DNA from: Aquilaria yunnanensis
Taxonomy: Eukaryota > Streptophyta > Magnoliopsida > Malvales > Thymelaeaceae
Assembly: GCA_039654915.1 (NCBI GenBank)
Contig: CM077598.1
Location: 69,964,041 to 70,028,040 of the forward strand
Reading direction: 5' to 3'
DNA length: 64,000 nt
Made by a program: the position numbers and the translations under genes. Positions 1-10,729 of this stretch are shown piece by piece. The notes under the pieces were generated by a model. The model had not been told where the DNA came from. It made no database searches and saw nothing but the letters and a program-made list of their open reading frames with translations. How positions within the stretch are numbered: position 1 is the first letter of the stretch; every line of letters begins with the position of its first letter.

Positions 1-803
1 ATACTCAGCATGCATCTTTGAAATGTTGTTGGGGCATAACAAAGTCCAAAAGGCGTGCGTCTAAATGCAAAGGTTCCAAAGGGACATGTGAATGTGGTCT
101 TTTCTTAGTCCTCGAGAGCTATTGGAATTTGATAATAACCTGAGTAGCCATAAAGAAAGCAATAAAAAAGATGTCGTACTACTCTTTCTAAAATTTGGTC
201 GAAGAAAGGTAATGGAAAATGATCTATTCTGGTGGCAAGATTTAATTTCCAATAATCAATGCACATTCTTCAACTAGATGGTATTCGAGTTGGTAAAGAT
301 TCACCTTTTTCAATTATCACCACTATGATGCCAGACTTCTTCGGAACAAGTTAGGTTGGACTAACCCATTTGTTGTCAGAGATAGGGTAAATAATTCCCA
401 CATCAAGTAATTTGAGAACTTCCGTTCTTACTACCTCTTTCATATGTGGATTGAGTCTTCTCTAAGGTTGTTGACAAGATTTAGCATTATCTAAATTTAT
501 TCTATGTGAACAAATTAAAGGATTAATGCCTTTTATGTCTTTTAATGTCCATCCAATTGCACTTTTATGCCTCTTAAGTAACTCAATTAACTTAACTTCT
601 TGCTCGAATGTGAGAGTAGAAGAAATTACCACCGGATAAGAAGAATTTTCCCCAAGAAATGGATACTTCAGTTCTTTGGGCAATGGCTTCAACTTTGGTA
701 TGGGTATTTCATCTTGCTTTTCAGCTTCAGGTTTTTCCAACTCCTCAATTCTTGGTTTCCAATGTGTGTTTTTCTTCCACCTGTGAGGAATCAAGTAATG
801 CAC
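1..803 (-). pseudogene. Element H reverse transcriptase, N-terminal part, decayed
   Basis: The minus strand encodes the Athila pre-RT linker and the first RT motifs. Bases 462-803 are an open stretch that includes the AIGWTLKDIKGI motif. The following bases read NPHMKEVVRTEVLKLLD, then VSPT and VPKKSG after a stop, then CIDYWKLN. Near the window edge comes TFTCPFGTFAFRRTPFG, the segment before the catalytic YxDD motif, which is outside the window. Several stops and shifts fall between 100 and 460, so no functional enzyme is made. The lineage call is firm. The exact lesions would need an alignment to a consensus. Confidence 0.85.
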
Positions 804-888
804 ATATGTTAGAAGTATCCTGATCCATTTGCATACTTAATTCAAATGAATTAACTAAACACTTTTCAAGAAGATCAGAAATACTCCC

Positions 889-1767
889 TTATTGGATACA
901 GTTTTCTACAATTGCACCAATGATACAGACATCTTCACTTTCATCTTCTTTTTTAGGAGGTTGCTTAAGAAAATTAAAAACATTTAGCTCCAATGTCATA
1001 TTTCCAAATGACAACTTCATCAATCCATTCCTGCAATTAATCAAAGACTTAGAAGTTGCTAAAAATGGATGTCCCAAAATAACAGGTATTGAATTCTTAA
1101 TTTCCACTGGTGGTGTGTCCAAAATAATAAAATCCACAGGACATATAAATTTATCAACTTGGACTAAAACATCTTCAACAACTCCTCTGGCCACTTTCAC
1201 TGATCTATCAGCAAGCAAAAGACTTACCTCGGTTGGTTTTAACTCACCCAAATTTAGTTTTTGGTAAACTGAATATGGAAGTAAGTTTACACTAGCCCCA
1301 AGGTCAAGTAATGCTTGTTCAATTTTATGTTCTCCAATAAAACATGACATTGTTGGACAACTAGGATCTTTGTATTTCAAAGCAGTGTTATTTTGAATAA
1401 CAGACCTTACTTGTTCGGCCAAGAAGGCTTCCTTTTTCACATTCAGTTTTCTTTTAACAGTGCACAAATCCTTTAAAATTTTGGCATAAGAAGTTACCTG
1501 TTTGATCGCATCCAACAAAGGGATATTAATCTTTACCTGCTTTAAAATATCTAAAATTTCAGGATTTTGATTAACCTTCTTAGGAACAGTTAATGCCTGA
1601 GGAAATGGAGGTGCCAGGGGAGATTTAATTTGTTCTTCACCTGGAAAAGGTTCAACCCCTTCTTTACTTTTAGAAGTTGACTCATCGTCTCCTTCACAAG
1701 GATTAGGAATGGATTTTTCAACAACCGTATCACTGTGGAGTGTAATGATTGATTTCACTTGATCCAT
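889..1767 (-). pseudogene. Element H gag C-terminal spacer and aspartic protease
   Basis: This is an open stretch of 292 codons within a longer broken gag-pol. Residues 1-60 are low-complexity linker. Residues 60-140 match the Athila pre-protease spacer, with motifs such as INIPLLDAIKQV and LKDPSCPT-like text. Residues 141-230 are a retropepsin: the catalytic motif is DLGAS at residues 145-149 and the flap-proximal motif is ILGHPFLAT around 220-228. The enzyme would process the gag-pol polyprotein in the virus-like particle. It is open across its whole length, but its gag and RT neighbours are broken, so it is annotated as part of a pseudogene. Confidence 0.88.
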
Positions 1768-2771
1768 GATTTGACCTTTAGGATTTTCTTGTGGTTGAGA
1801 AGGAAATTTTCCTTTCTCCTAAATGTTGAGTGCAGATAAAAATTTCGCAAGAGTATCTTTCAAATCAATCATAGTTTGACTTGTTTGAGCATTGATGGAC
1901 TCTTGCTTCTCAATGAATTAATGCAATGTATCTTCAAGATTTTTCCTAAAAGGAGGAACATTGGTGCATACCCTTGAGATTGTTGAAAATTTTGTTGGGT
2001 GTGCAAAAGTGTTTGTGACGGTTGAGCATAATTATCATTTCTCCAACTGAAATTTGGATGATTCCTCTAACCAAGATTGTATGTTTGTGAGTATGGATTT
2101 TGGGTTGGCTTTTTGAAGTTGTTCAATGCATTGACTTGTTCATGGAGACATTATTTGAGGGAGTGCAAGCTTGGGCAATTGCTAGTGGAATGGTCATTGG
2201 TCTCACAAATGTTACAAACAATTTCTTCAATAAATTTTAATTGACCAATTTTCTTCATTTCTAAAGCTTTAACTTGTCATTATCTTCCTTAAGATGGTAT
2301 ATGCCTCCACTAGATGCAAGTGATTGAGTCTTACCTGGGGCTTCATAAGTACCAGCGGTGTCCCAATTCTGTGCATTCTCTGCTAACATGTCTAGATAAT
2401 TCATTGCCTCATCAAGATCTTTATCCTCAAATGTTCCATTGCACATCATTTCAACATTTGTCTTTCCCTAGTTGTCAAACCTTCATAAAAATGTGAGACT
2501 AATCTCCATGTTTCAAAACCATGGTGTGGCCATTTGTTAAGTAAATCCTTGTATCTATCCCAACATTGGTAAAAGGTTTCTCCTGGTTTTTGTGAGAAAG
2601 TGGTGATTTTCTTTTTGAAAGAGTTTGTTCTGTGAGAAGGAAAAAAAATTAAAAAAAATTGTTGTTACAGTTCATCCCATGAATTAACAGAGCCTGACCT
2701 AAGATTCTGTAGCCAAGTTTTAGCTTTATCTTTTAAAGAAAAAACAAAAAGCTTAAACCTGATGGTGTTCA
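1768..2771 (-). pseudogene. Element H gag, core and zinc-knuckle part
   Basis: Next to the solo LTR the minus strand reads TIRFKLFVFSLKDKAKTWL, the core of the plant retrotransposon gag family (PF03732 type). At 2261-2449 lies the conserved MCNGTFEDKD and LAENAQNWDT segment. At 2175-2216 there is a complete zinc knuckle, CNICETNDHSTSNC, with CX2CX4HX4C spacing, which binds the genomic RNA. Stops interrupt the stretch between 1800 and 2160 and near 2680. Its N-terminal part continues at 4193-4460 beyond the inserted LTR. Confidence 0.85.
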
Positions 2772-4187
2772 TGTTAGTGTTGTGCCCAAAAAAGCCAATC
2801 ATGAGATGATTGTATTTTTGCACATTGAGTCATGATATTTTATTAAGGCATTAATCCAGCAATTTTGTTTGTTGTTTTGTTTCTGCGTAACGTAATAAAC
2901 ATAATTGTAACCCTAAAATAATGATATTCTTAAACGTCCCTAGTCTAGTATTATTGTGGAGCGGGTTGTAATAATACATAATGACTAGCATATGTGGAGA
3001 CTAATATGAGATATGTAGTCTACATACGGGTACAAGTTGGAGAACTTGTGTACTGGACCGACCAACCATGAGAACACTTCATGGATCGTTATATGAGTGT
3101 CATAAGTGATTCTCATAGTGATCATGGTATATGTAGTCCATCGACCTAAGATCATCAAGGTTCCCTACATGTGAGTCACGTACTTTGATACTTTCCTTTG
3201 TTGCTCGTAACTGAGTGAACTTGAAGGAGGTCATTGGGTATGTCACATATCATGCGGAGGGATTTGTATGATCAAGATGGGATTTGTCCCTCCTATGTAA
3301 CGGGAGTGATATCTTTGGGCCCCTTGATAGAGTGAGACTTAGAAAATGCATGGCCATGCTCCGATGAGTTGATATATGATATCAATGTCGTCAGTTTAAG
3401 TTGGTCTACTCGGTAATCAAGAAACCAAAGATTGGGCTATATGAGAGTGACACATTCCATGTCTCGTGCTTAGTCTTGATATCTTGGACAAAGGGACAAT
3501 GGCATATATCGTTGATGATCATAAAGGTTTAGTCGATTCACCGATAATCTTGTCACTTGGGTAGCAATGATGTGTTGCTAGACACCGATCATTGCTTATG
3601 ATCATAAATGTGATTTATGATCATTGCCAACATGGCAAGAGCCTATTGGGTCGCACACATAGAGCTATTTGGATCATTAGAGTGCATGGGCTAATTATTT
3701 GGGTTATGGTTTCACTTTAATTTCGTATTAATAATGGGCCAAGGAGTTGAGCCATTATTAAGCCCGAAATTAAATCCTAATTGGATTAGGGCTTTGAAAC
3801 CCATTAGGCCTGGAAGTTGAGTCTCACTATAAATACAACTTTTAAGTGAGAAATTCGCAGGTCTCCTGCCCTAGCCTCCCAAAAGGACAGCCGCACTCTT
3901 CTCTTGCAATTCCTTGGAGGACGCAAGCTAGCACTGCGAGCGCAAGAGAAATGCATCTACCGGGACGTGGTGGAAGCGTGGTGATCCCGAGAGGCTCGTG
4001 TGGATACCATAGAGAGCCTGAACACGTCAACTATTCAGGTTTTGTGATTCGACTCTACAGTTGAGTGAGAGATCTCAACCGAAAATTAGGTATGAAATTT
4101 TCGAACACCCGGTTTACCCCGTTTCACTTGGATCCTGGAGGGTTTCGGTTAAATTCCGCTGCGCTGTTTGGCTCCCGAAACCCAACA
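2772..4187 (+). repeat. Solo LTR of the F-type copia family, inside element H gag
   Basis: This 1416-bp LTR runs from TGTTAGTGTTG to CCCGAAACCCAACA, with TG and CA termini. It is flanked by a perfect 5-bp target duplication, GTTCA, at 2767-2771 and 4188-4192. Removing the LTR and one repeat rejoins the gag frame (…NNLNCSMN / TIRFKLF…), so the insertion came after element H. The same LTR family forms the ends of element F and the solo LTR at 61688-63106. A TATA box (TATAAATA, 3828-3835) marks the promoter. A solo LTR normally arises by recombination between the two LTRs of a full element. Confidence 0.95.
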
Positions 4188-4192
4188 GTTCA

Positions 4193-4460
4193 TGCTACAA
4201 TTTAGGTTGTTATATGTGTGACAAGGTTCCTCAAATTCTCTCAAATGCAAGTATGGATTTTCAGAATGAAAGCCATGAAAAATTGGTAAAAGCTGAATAA
4301 TACCTATCTTGAAATTGAAGTTACATGCATCAGTAGGAAAAATTGGACATGATGGTGTGCTATTTCTTATGGGGTTCACATGTTCTCTAAGTGTCTTAGG
4401 TCGATCTTGGTCATTATGTATAGAATCGTTATCTTCTTGTTCATTAATGTGTTCAGCCAT
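4193..4460 (-). pseudogene. Element H gag, N-terminal part
   Basis: The likely gag start is the ATG at 4458-4460 (MAEHINEQ), chosen because the conserved Athila gag block follows in frame: HGFHSENPYLHLREFEEPC just before the inserted LTR. The stretch is open until the LTR junction. It resumes in the same sense at 2771. The frame also continues upstream of this ATG, but that part is leader-like sequence. Confidence 0.8.
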
Positions 4461-4732
4461 GTTTGAAGAAGATGAAGATTCTCTTACCAGTCTACCACTT
4501 GATGTATGTGACCAAGCTTTCGCACATAAAAAAAATAACAACAAGAAAAACAAATATCAATAACAAGTTAGGTAAGAGGCTCAACCTTCCATAAAAAAAT
4601 AAATAAAGAAAAATAAAATTAATAAAAATTAAGAGGTAGGAGGCTCAGCCTTCCATATGATGAACAAAAAAAATGAAACAAAATGAAAAGAACAAAAAGA
4701 GAAAAAAATTGAACTTGTAATCTAATTTTACT

Positions 4733-4750
4733 TCCTCGGCAACGGCACCA
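4733..4750 (-). other. Primer-binding site of element H (tRNA-Asp type)
   Basis: On the minus strand the sequence is TGGTGCCGTTGCCGAGGA. It matches the complement of plant tRNA-Asp 3' ends apart from two visible changes from the usual Athila form TGGCGCCGTTGCCGGGGA. It lies seven bases inside the 5' LTR, where minus-strand DNA synthesis would begin. Confidence 0.88.
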
Positions 4751-4757
4751 AAAACTT

Positions 4758-6234
4758 GCTGCGCTTTAGTAGTCGTAACCCAAGTGTAGGTTGTCGCAAG
4801 TAATAAAATCTTGGGAGTCCGAGTGTCAAACCACAAGAAAGTGAATTAAGAAATACAAATTATAGATTTTTAATAAAGAAAGTTTTGGTACAAGGTGTGA
4901 ACAGGTGTAAATTAAAATTAAAATTCAATTAAAATAGCTAAGGTTAAGGGATCCACTTTTAGTATATTGATTATGATTACTTTTAGCCCATCTTACCACT
5001 CAATTGGTATCCACACATAAAGGAGGTTCCAATCAGGCAATTTAGTAAGTATCCATCATGCCAACCTTTGTCAACAATAACTCAAGATTCCAATATAGTC
5101 GGCAGAGCCATGTTCTACAAAGGGAATCAAGTAGCTTTTGTACCAATGATTGACTATGATGAATCAAGACTTCCCATTTAACAAGGAAGAAAGTTAAATA
5201 GATTGAGGAAGAAAATACCATTAATGCAGTGATCCATTCAAATCAATCATAACCTTAATACCAAAAGCTTCACCCTTTCACCTTAGCAAAAGGAAGATTA
5301 GTTAGTCATGATAAAAGTAAACAACATGTAGAAAGATGAAATGAACATGGATTGAAAGATCAAAGGAAGAACAAGAAGAAGAACGATAAAACATTTGGAC
5401 AGAGCTTCGGTATTGAAAACAAGAACAAGAACAAAGGAGAAAATCTAACTTTGATACAAGAACATGAAAATGGCCTAAGAAATGGCATGGATTCGTCCTC
5501 CCCCCCAAGGTGCCTATTTATAGAGTTTTTGGGGTGGCTGAAATAGTAAAATAGTAAAATGTAGGTAAATACAAATCAACAAAGGCAGGCTACAAATTTT
5601 TTTAATTTTTTCACCATTGTAGACATAGAATTAGCTCTTCCTTAAAGCATAGAACTTGTAGATCTCTTCTTTAGCTTCGAATTGATAGCTTGCTCATTCA
5701 AATCGGACATCCATAGGTCAAGTTATGATTTTTCTACCAAAACTGCTCTTTAGCACATGAAAGAATGAATAGTCTCATCTATACTCAGATTTTTGCAATG
5801 AAAATGATCAAACTAGCTTGTGGAATGAAGCAAAGTTGAAGATCTATGTGTTGGCTTTTAGATGAATTTGGAATCACTTAGTTCTGACACCTACAACTCC
5901 AGATATGATTTTTCTCGTAAAGGGACACCAAGTGATGATTTTACCTACAGAAAAAGAAATAATTATTTAATATATATGTTTTAATATTAATGAACAGTAA
6001 ACCATGTATGTATAGTAAATATGTGTATGAACAGTGAAATACACATATGAATAGTAAGTCAGTGAATAGTAAAAAAATGTGTGTGAATAGTAAAAATACA
6101 TGAATAGTAACCCGGTGGAAAAATGCTTAGAATATAAAAATTAATCATACTCAAAGTATATAATGATGATTTAAACGCTTAATAGTAATACACTTATGAG
6201 TATTCATCATAACGCCCAAAGTTAGGGCATTTCA
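4758..6234 (-). repeat. 5' LTR of element H
   Basis: The inner end is set by the primer-binding site and the outer end by a TG start on the minus strand (TGAAATGCCCTAAC). The length is about 1477 bp. A TATAAATA box sits on the minus strand at 5515-5522, followed by a transcribed part running toward the primer-binding site. The outer boundary is inferred from TG/CA rules because the partner LTR is not in the window. Confidence 0.72.
5985..6115. repeat. Short tandem motif in the LTR of element H
   Basis: Seven or more imperfect copies of a short unit, roughly GTGAATAGTAA, occur within about 130 bases near the upstream end of the LTR (U3 side). Such clusters in U3 often mark enhancer-like repeats. 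No function can be shown here. Confidence 0.7.
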
Positions 6235-7807
6235 CGTGGCCCTAATGCCTTTAAAAATAAGGGCTCATGATCTATGAGATTGGTTAAGTGCTAGCGGGTG
6301 TGCTAAGTAAATTTATCTATTCGACACAAGGATGGCATAGTGTAGTTATGGTATGGTAGTTGAATATTGAGGGTGGAGATGGTTCTTTGTAACCATAGTT
6401 AAGTGATCAAGGAGTTGTGTAATAATGGGAGGCACATTGTAGCCTAGTGAATGGGCTGAGGTGTCTAATCAACTACCAACCCATGGATGCACTCGAGAAA
6501 CTAAGTTGGCGTGTGTAGGGTATTGTGCTCAAAGTACAGGAAAGTGACAGGACTGAGTGTGTAGGCTTCAAGCACCTAGAGTACTCCGAGTGGAGTAGCT
6601 GAAGCATCAAGACCTTTAACTTGGGTAGCCTCTTAATAGTTAAGTTGCTGAGTGCTAGGTGGCCTAAGCTAAGGGTGCACGGATAAGGTCCAAAGGTTAC
6701 TAGCTACTTGGAGGTCTTGGCACTTATGCCAAAGAGATTTTCTCTTATGGACATGCGGGTGTAAGAGGCTCTAAAGTAGCGAAAGTAGTAGGATAATGAT
6801 GCTCGGGTGGTGTATGGGTATCCTACCTAGTGGACCGGTATTCCTGATGCGTGGGGGCCATCCAAAGGGAGCATTTGAAGACTAGTACTCTAAGGTGGGC
6901 TGGGACTTGCAATTCTCGATAGTTCACTCATTCAAAAGAGCTCTTAGGTATAGTGAAGCTTGGAGCGGATTATGTCTTAAGGGTGCTAGTGGAATATATG
7001 GCAAGCCTATGGAACACTAGTGACACACTTAACCTAGTGAAGGTTAGGAGTTGTCAAGTAGTAATCCTAGAGTAATGAATTAAATGTGTAAGAGTTAGTG
7101 GACAAGTTAAATACTTGTTAAGCTAGCTTACACTAAGGGATTTGGTATCTGGCATTGGGTGTAGAACCTAGGGTGGAACTTTTCCTAGTGTGAGTGTTAA
7201 TGGACAAATTTAACTTGCTAAGTTAGCGTACACTAGTGGGTTTTGGCGTAGAAGAGTAAATGAAGGAAGTCTGTTGGTGCTGAACTTTTAGTAAAACCCT
7301 AATAGTGTAAGGGTAGTGGACAAGCTTTTCAAAGCATGTTAAGCTATCATACACTATAAGACTGAACATAAAGGTTGCAGTGGAGGATTCGTGATTCACT
7401 GGATTTGTTAGGATAGCTAGGAGTAGTCAGCTGTGCTTTAGCAGCACTATGTGCTAAAGGTATAGAAAGGCCATGCCATAGTCTTCAAGAGCCACATTGT
7501 ATTAATGTGTTTCAGACTGAGTAAGGTCAGACTAAGGTGGAGCGAATAGTGAACAACAATTAGACTATGATTGGGAGTGGGCACAAAGGAATGGCATTAG
7601 CCATAGTACCTATACAAGACAGGACCCGAGTTAAGTGCCCTGAGGGCATTACCTGAATGGGTCAAGTAGTTTGTCAGCAAGTGGGTTGTTGTATGACTGA
7701 CATCCCTTGGTAGGTTTGATCGGGATATGTTGGCACTGTATCCTAGTATAGTGACCTAAGGTAGGGAGATTGAATTTGGAGGACCAAATTCTCCAAGGTA
7801 GGGACAA
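6235..7807. other. Unclassified non-coding repeat region
   Basis: No coding potential is visible on either strand. The text is rich in short, recurring AAG/TAGTG words, and three related hairpin units occur at 7085-7357. At its right end a purine-rich stretch (AAGGTAGGGACAA) stands just before a possible LTR start at 7808. It may be decayed LTR or 3' untranslated sequence of an old gypsy element. It is the DNA into which element F later inserted. Confidence 0.4.
7085..7357. repeat. Three diverged hairpin-forming repeats
   Basis: Three units at about 7085-7134, 7185-7236 and 7302-7357 share an outer inverted repeat around AGTGT…ACACT. Examples are CTAGTGT with ACACTAG, and ATAGTGTA with TACACTAT. 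They also share an inner text close to TAGTGGACAAG…TTAAGCTA. Unit 1 has a second inner stem, ACAAGT with ACTTGT. The starts are spaced about 100 and 117 bases apart. The pairing arms are kept although the units have diverged. Confidence 0.65.
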
Positions 7808-8682
7808 TGTTATGGCTCTCCTAGTGGAAAGCTAATTTGGAACCTTATTTCAAGGTCACATAGCAAGAATAGGTATCTTGGGCAAAGTTTAGTAAGTTTC
7901 GAGGAATTTAGGGCACCACATAAGGTTTGGGGCCAAAATGGTAATTTCTCATTTTGAAGAGTTGGGCTGAGTCCCAGGAGTTAAAAATGAGTTTTAAAGC
8001 CTAACTTCTACTTTTAACTCAAGTTTAGTTCAAATAAACAAGATTTTACCAAGTTTGATTAAAGTTATCAAAAGGAAGGGACTTATTTGTAACTTTTTAA
8101 ATAGTTTGGTGGCTTGGGGTTTTAAAAGAGTTTATAAATTGGTAAAGGAGGGGGGAGGCTACCATTTGGTTCCCAAACCCAAGCTCACCTTTCTCTCTAC
8201 CAATTCTCCATCAATTCAAGCTTGAAACCAAGAGATTTTCATGGAAATTGAAGCCACCAAGGATATACAAGCTTTGGAAGACTTGTTTTAAGCATGATTT
8301 CAAGTTTTCGGAGCTTGGAACCAAGTGTTCCACTATCCCCTATTTTTTATGTGAGGTAACACTTGAGTTCTTGGTGAATTCTTGCTTATTAGATGTTTGG
8401 AAGCTTGGGTTTTGGTTAGAAGTTAGTAATTTGATGTTTTACGGCTTTGTTTGCTTGGAACTTAGGTAGACTTTGAGGAACTCAGTTTTTGGTGGAAGAG
8501 TTGATTGTTTATTGCTTGTGGATTGAAACTAAGGTAAGGGAGTTATGTTTTCAAGATTGATTAATGCTATTGGATAGAGTTTGCTTGATGAAATCAAGTA
8601 GTTTTGGCAATAGCATTAGTTAGTGGTCTGGTTTGATCATGGTAGACTAGTGTGTTCAGCTTGATTGGAATGATGTTATAAC
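7808..8682 (+). repeat. Possible 3' LTR start of an old gypsy element
   Basis: TGTTATGGCTCTCC follows a purine-rich stretch, as an LTR follows its polypurine tract. A TTTATAAATT promoter-like motif is at about 8127, followed by a pyrimidine-rich leader (TTTCTCTCTACC). This resembles the LTRs of Del/Tekay-like elements. No partner LTR is in the window, and the sequence is cut at 8682 by element F, resuming at 61630. The call rests on general layout only. Confidence 0.35.
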
Positions 8683-9193
8683 TCTTGGCTTTCGGAGCCA
8701 AACAAGTGTAGCAGAATTTAAGTGAAATCCTCTAGGATCCAAGTAAAATGTGGTAAACCGGGTGTTCGAAAATTTTCATACCTAATTTTTGGTTGAGATT
8801 TCTCCCCCAACTGTAAAGTCGAATCACAAAACCTGAACAGTTGACGTGTTCAAGCTCTCTATGGTATCCACACGAGCCTCTCGGGATCACCATGCTTCCA
8901 CCACAGCCCGGCAGATGCGTTTCTCTTGCCTTCGCAGTGGTAGCTTGCATCCTCCAAGGAATTTCAAGAGAAGAGTGTGGCGGTGCTTTTGGGAGGCTAG
9001 GGCAAGAAGCTGCGAATTTCTCACTAAAAGTTGTATTTATAGTGAGACTCAACTTCTAGGCCTAATGGGTTTCAAAGCCCTAATCCAATTAGGTTTTAAT
9101 TTCGGGATTAATAATGGCTCAACTCTTGGGTCCATTTTTAATACGAAATTATTATGAAACCATAACCCAAAGAATTAGCCCATGCACTCTAAT
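8683..9193 (-). repeat. Element F 3' LTR, first segment
   Basis: This is the end of the F 3' LTR on the minus strand. It starts on the plus strand with TCTTGGC, changed from the family's TGTTGGG, so the terminal CA of the LTR is mutated. It is broken at 9193 by element B after CTAAT. With the segments 21607-22165 and 32137-32480 it adds up to about 1414 bp, against 1417 bp for the intact 5' LTR. About 25 differences from the 5' LTR are visible over the first 200 bases. Confidence 0.92.
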
Positions 9194-10119
9194 TGATGCG
9201 AACCCCTATGGTATAATGACCATGAAACGCACCCAAGATGTGATTCAAGCTCCACAAGACATCAAAAAACTAGGTTTTAAACCCCCACCCCTAATCAACC
9301 TGTGATTAGAAACAAGAAGTATAGAACTCCAAGAACACAAGCACACTTGTGCACCAAGGCAGTCCGCCAAGAACCAAAGGGAAAACATCTCCAAAGAGCA
9401 ATATTATTTCGGCAATAATTTGTGTGTTTACATCCAGAAAATGTGCTTTTATATAGGCCTAAACTAGGGTAAAAATCTGGGCAAAATTCGCAGCCCAAGT
9501 CACCTAGGAAACCTAGTTACAAAGGACTCAAGAAAACCTAGTCAAACTAGGACTCTAACACACTTTTAACACATGTTTAAGGTGTGCAGCGAATTCCATT
9601 TATCCTAAGTGACCTAAATCACTTCCATGGCCTAAAAAAAATCCTAAATAATGTAAATAAATAGGAAAATAAAATAAAATACGTTACAAAATAAGATTGG
9701 CCATAAAAACCCCCAAATAGTCTTCTCAGGTGGTTCCTGCTTGTGTCTTCAACTTCAAGCTGAAAGTCAAACTTGATATAGGCATGATTTCTCAAAATTC
9801 AAAGCATGAAAGTTGTAAACCTCTTTCTCAGCTTTGAAATGACACCAGAACCACACAAAACGGACATCTAAAGCCAAACATATGCCCAAAATACTGCAAC
9901 TGCTTCTGAACCAGCGATGACTCGTAAATCGAGACTTTGAAGCTAAATTGGACCTCCTTATCGTGCAAAATGGGTTTCATGTTCTGCATATAATTTTTAT
10001 CTGCGGATGTTAGCTTTCCAATGAATCAAGAATCACTCAATTCTGATCTGTTTAGGTAAAGGTATGATTTTTCCACCAGAACATCGCCAATCTGTCAACA
10101 TCCGAGCTTGAAGTGCACT
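9194..10119 (-). repeat. Element B 3' LTR, first segment
   Basis: It starts with TGATGCGAACCCC and follows the A-family LTR up to GAAGTGCACT at 10119. It then switches abruptly to Tat gag sequence. The rest of the LTR (about 84 bases, ending in CATATCA) is at 17002-17085. About 10 bases of the expected LTR are missing at the break, which points to a deletion after the Tat insertion rather than a clean insertion site. Confidence 0.88.
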
Positions 10120-10502
10120 GTGGATGATTCTCCGCGAGGCTCTCCACTTCCTGAACTGCGGTATGTAGACTTGGGGCTTCTCTCCCGAGGGCGTGCTGAT
10201 GAGGAGGGTTTCTGGGCCTGTGACTGCTGTGGCCATCTTCGGTCGATCTGCTGAGTCATTTCAGCAACGACCGAGCGCTGAAAGTCCCTCAAGAAGCTCA
10301 TGGTGATTACCAGGGGGCGGTCTTCCTCGGGCGTAGAAGTCTCTAGGAATGTCTGCTCAGCGGCCGGTTGTATCTCAGGTGTGGATGAGGACCTTGGGAG
10401 TCCCTTGTCCTTAGAACGCCGAGTCTCAACGACGGCGATTTGCGAGCGGGTTCCCACAGACGGCGCCAAATGATGGCCTGGGGCCTCATCGTTGTGAATC
10501 AT
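10120..10502 (-). pseudogene. Element G gag, N-terminal fragment
   Basis: The frame opens at the ATG at 10500-10502, within the last 32 bases of the LTR, and reads MIHNDEAPGHHLAPSVG through the primer-binding site. It follows the Tat gag N-terminus (QRSVVAEMTQQIDRRWPQ) as far as GEPRGESST. The remaining seven codons, to 10095, are read from element B's LTR and are not gag. The conserved gag core and zinc knuckle are absent. Confidence 0.88.
10451..10468 (-). other. Primer-binding site of element G
   Basis: On the minus strand it reads TGGCGCCGTCTGTGGGAA, two bases inside the LTR end …GGCCATCA. The same 18 bases occur in elements C, D and E. The first nine bases match the complement of the plant tRNA-Asp 3' end. 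The site is also translated as part of gag. Confidence 0.88.
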
Positions 10503-10729
10503 GATGACTGTTGAAGAGACTTCTAGGAGGAAGAATGCCTAGAAGGTGGATCGCCCCAAGGAGAGTACCTGAAAAGCTGGTAAACAGGGTTAGGAGGCCC
10601 CCGGAGTGTTTTTCCGGGGGGGGAGCCTCCGACGCCCAAGTCAGTGGTGACCGGAAAAAGGAGAAAGTCACTAGCTCAAAGAGAAAGGCAGAAAAGTCTC
10701 GCTTTGTATTTTCTCAGAGTGTGGGAGCT
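10471..10729 (-). repeat. Element G 5' LTR, inner segment
   Basis: It runs from TGATGGCC at the primer-binding site to GGGAGCT, where element A inserted. It contains a strong GC hairpin, a GGCCCCCGGAG run pairing with CCGGGGGGGGAGCC, at about 10590-10630, which may be a structured leader or poly(A)-signal region. It resumes at 16389. Confidence 0.88.

Larger units (their letters stand above)
1..6234 (-). mobile_element. Element H: Athila-like Ty3/gypsy retrotransposon, 5' part
   Basis: Read on the minus strand, this runs from a 5' LTR (4758-6234) through a tRNA-Asp-like primer-binding site, gag, aspartic protease and the start of reverse transcriptase, and leaves the window at base 1. The spacer before the protease, the DLGAS protease motif and the primer-binding site are those of plant Athila elements. 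The body is decayed, with stops and shifts in gag and RT, and gag is split by a solo copia LTR at 2772-4187. The 3' LTR lies outside the window, so its target duplication cannot be tested. Confidence 0.9.
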
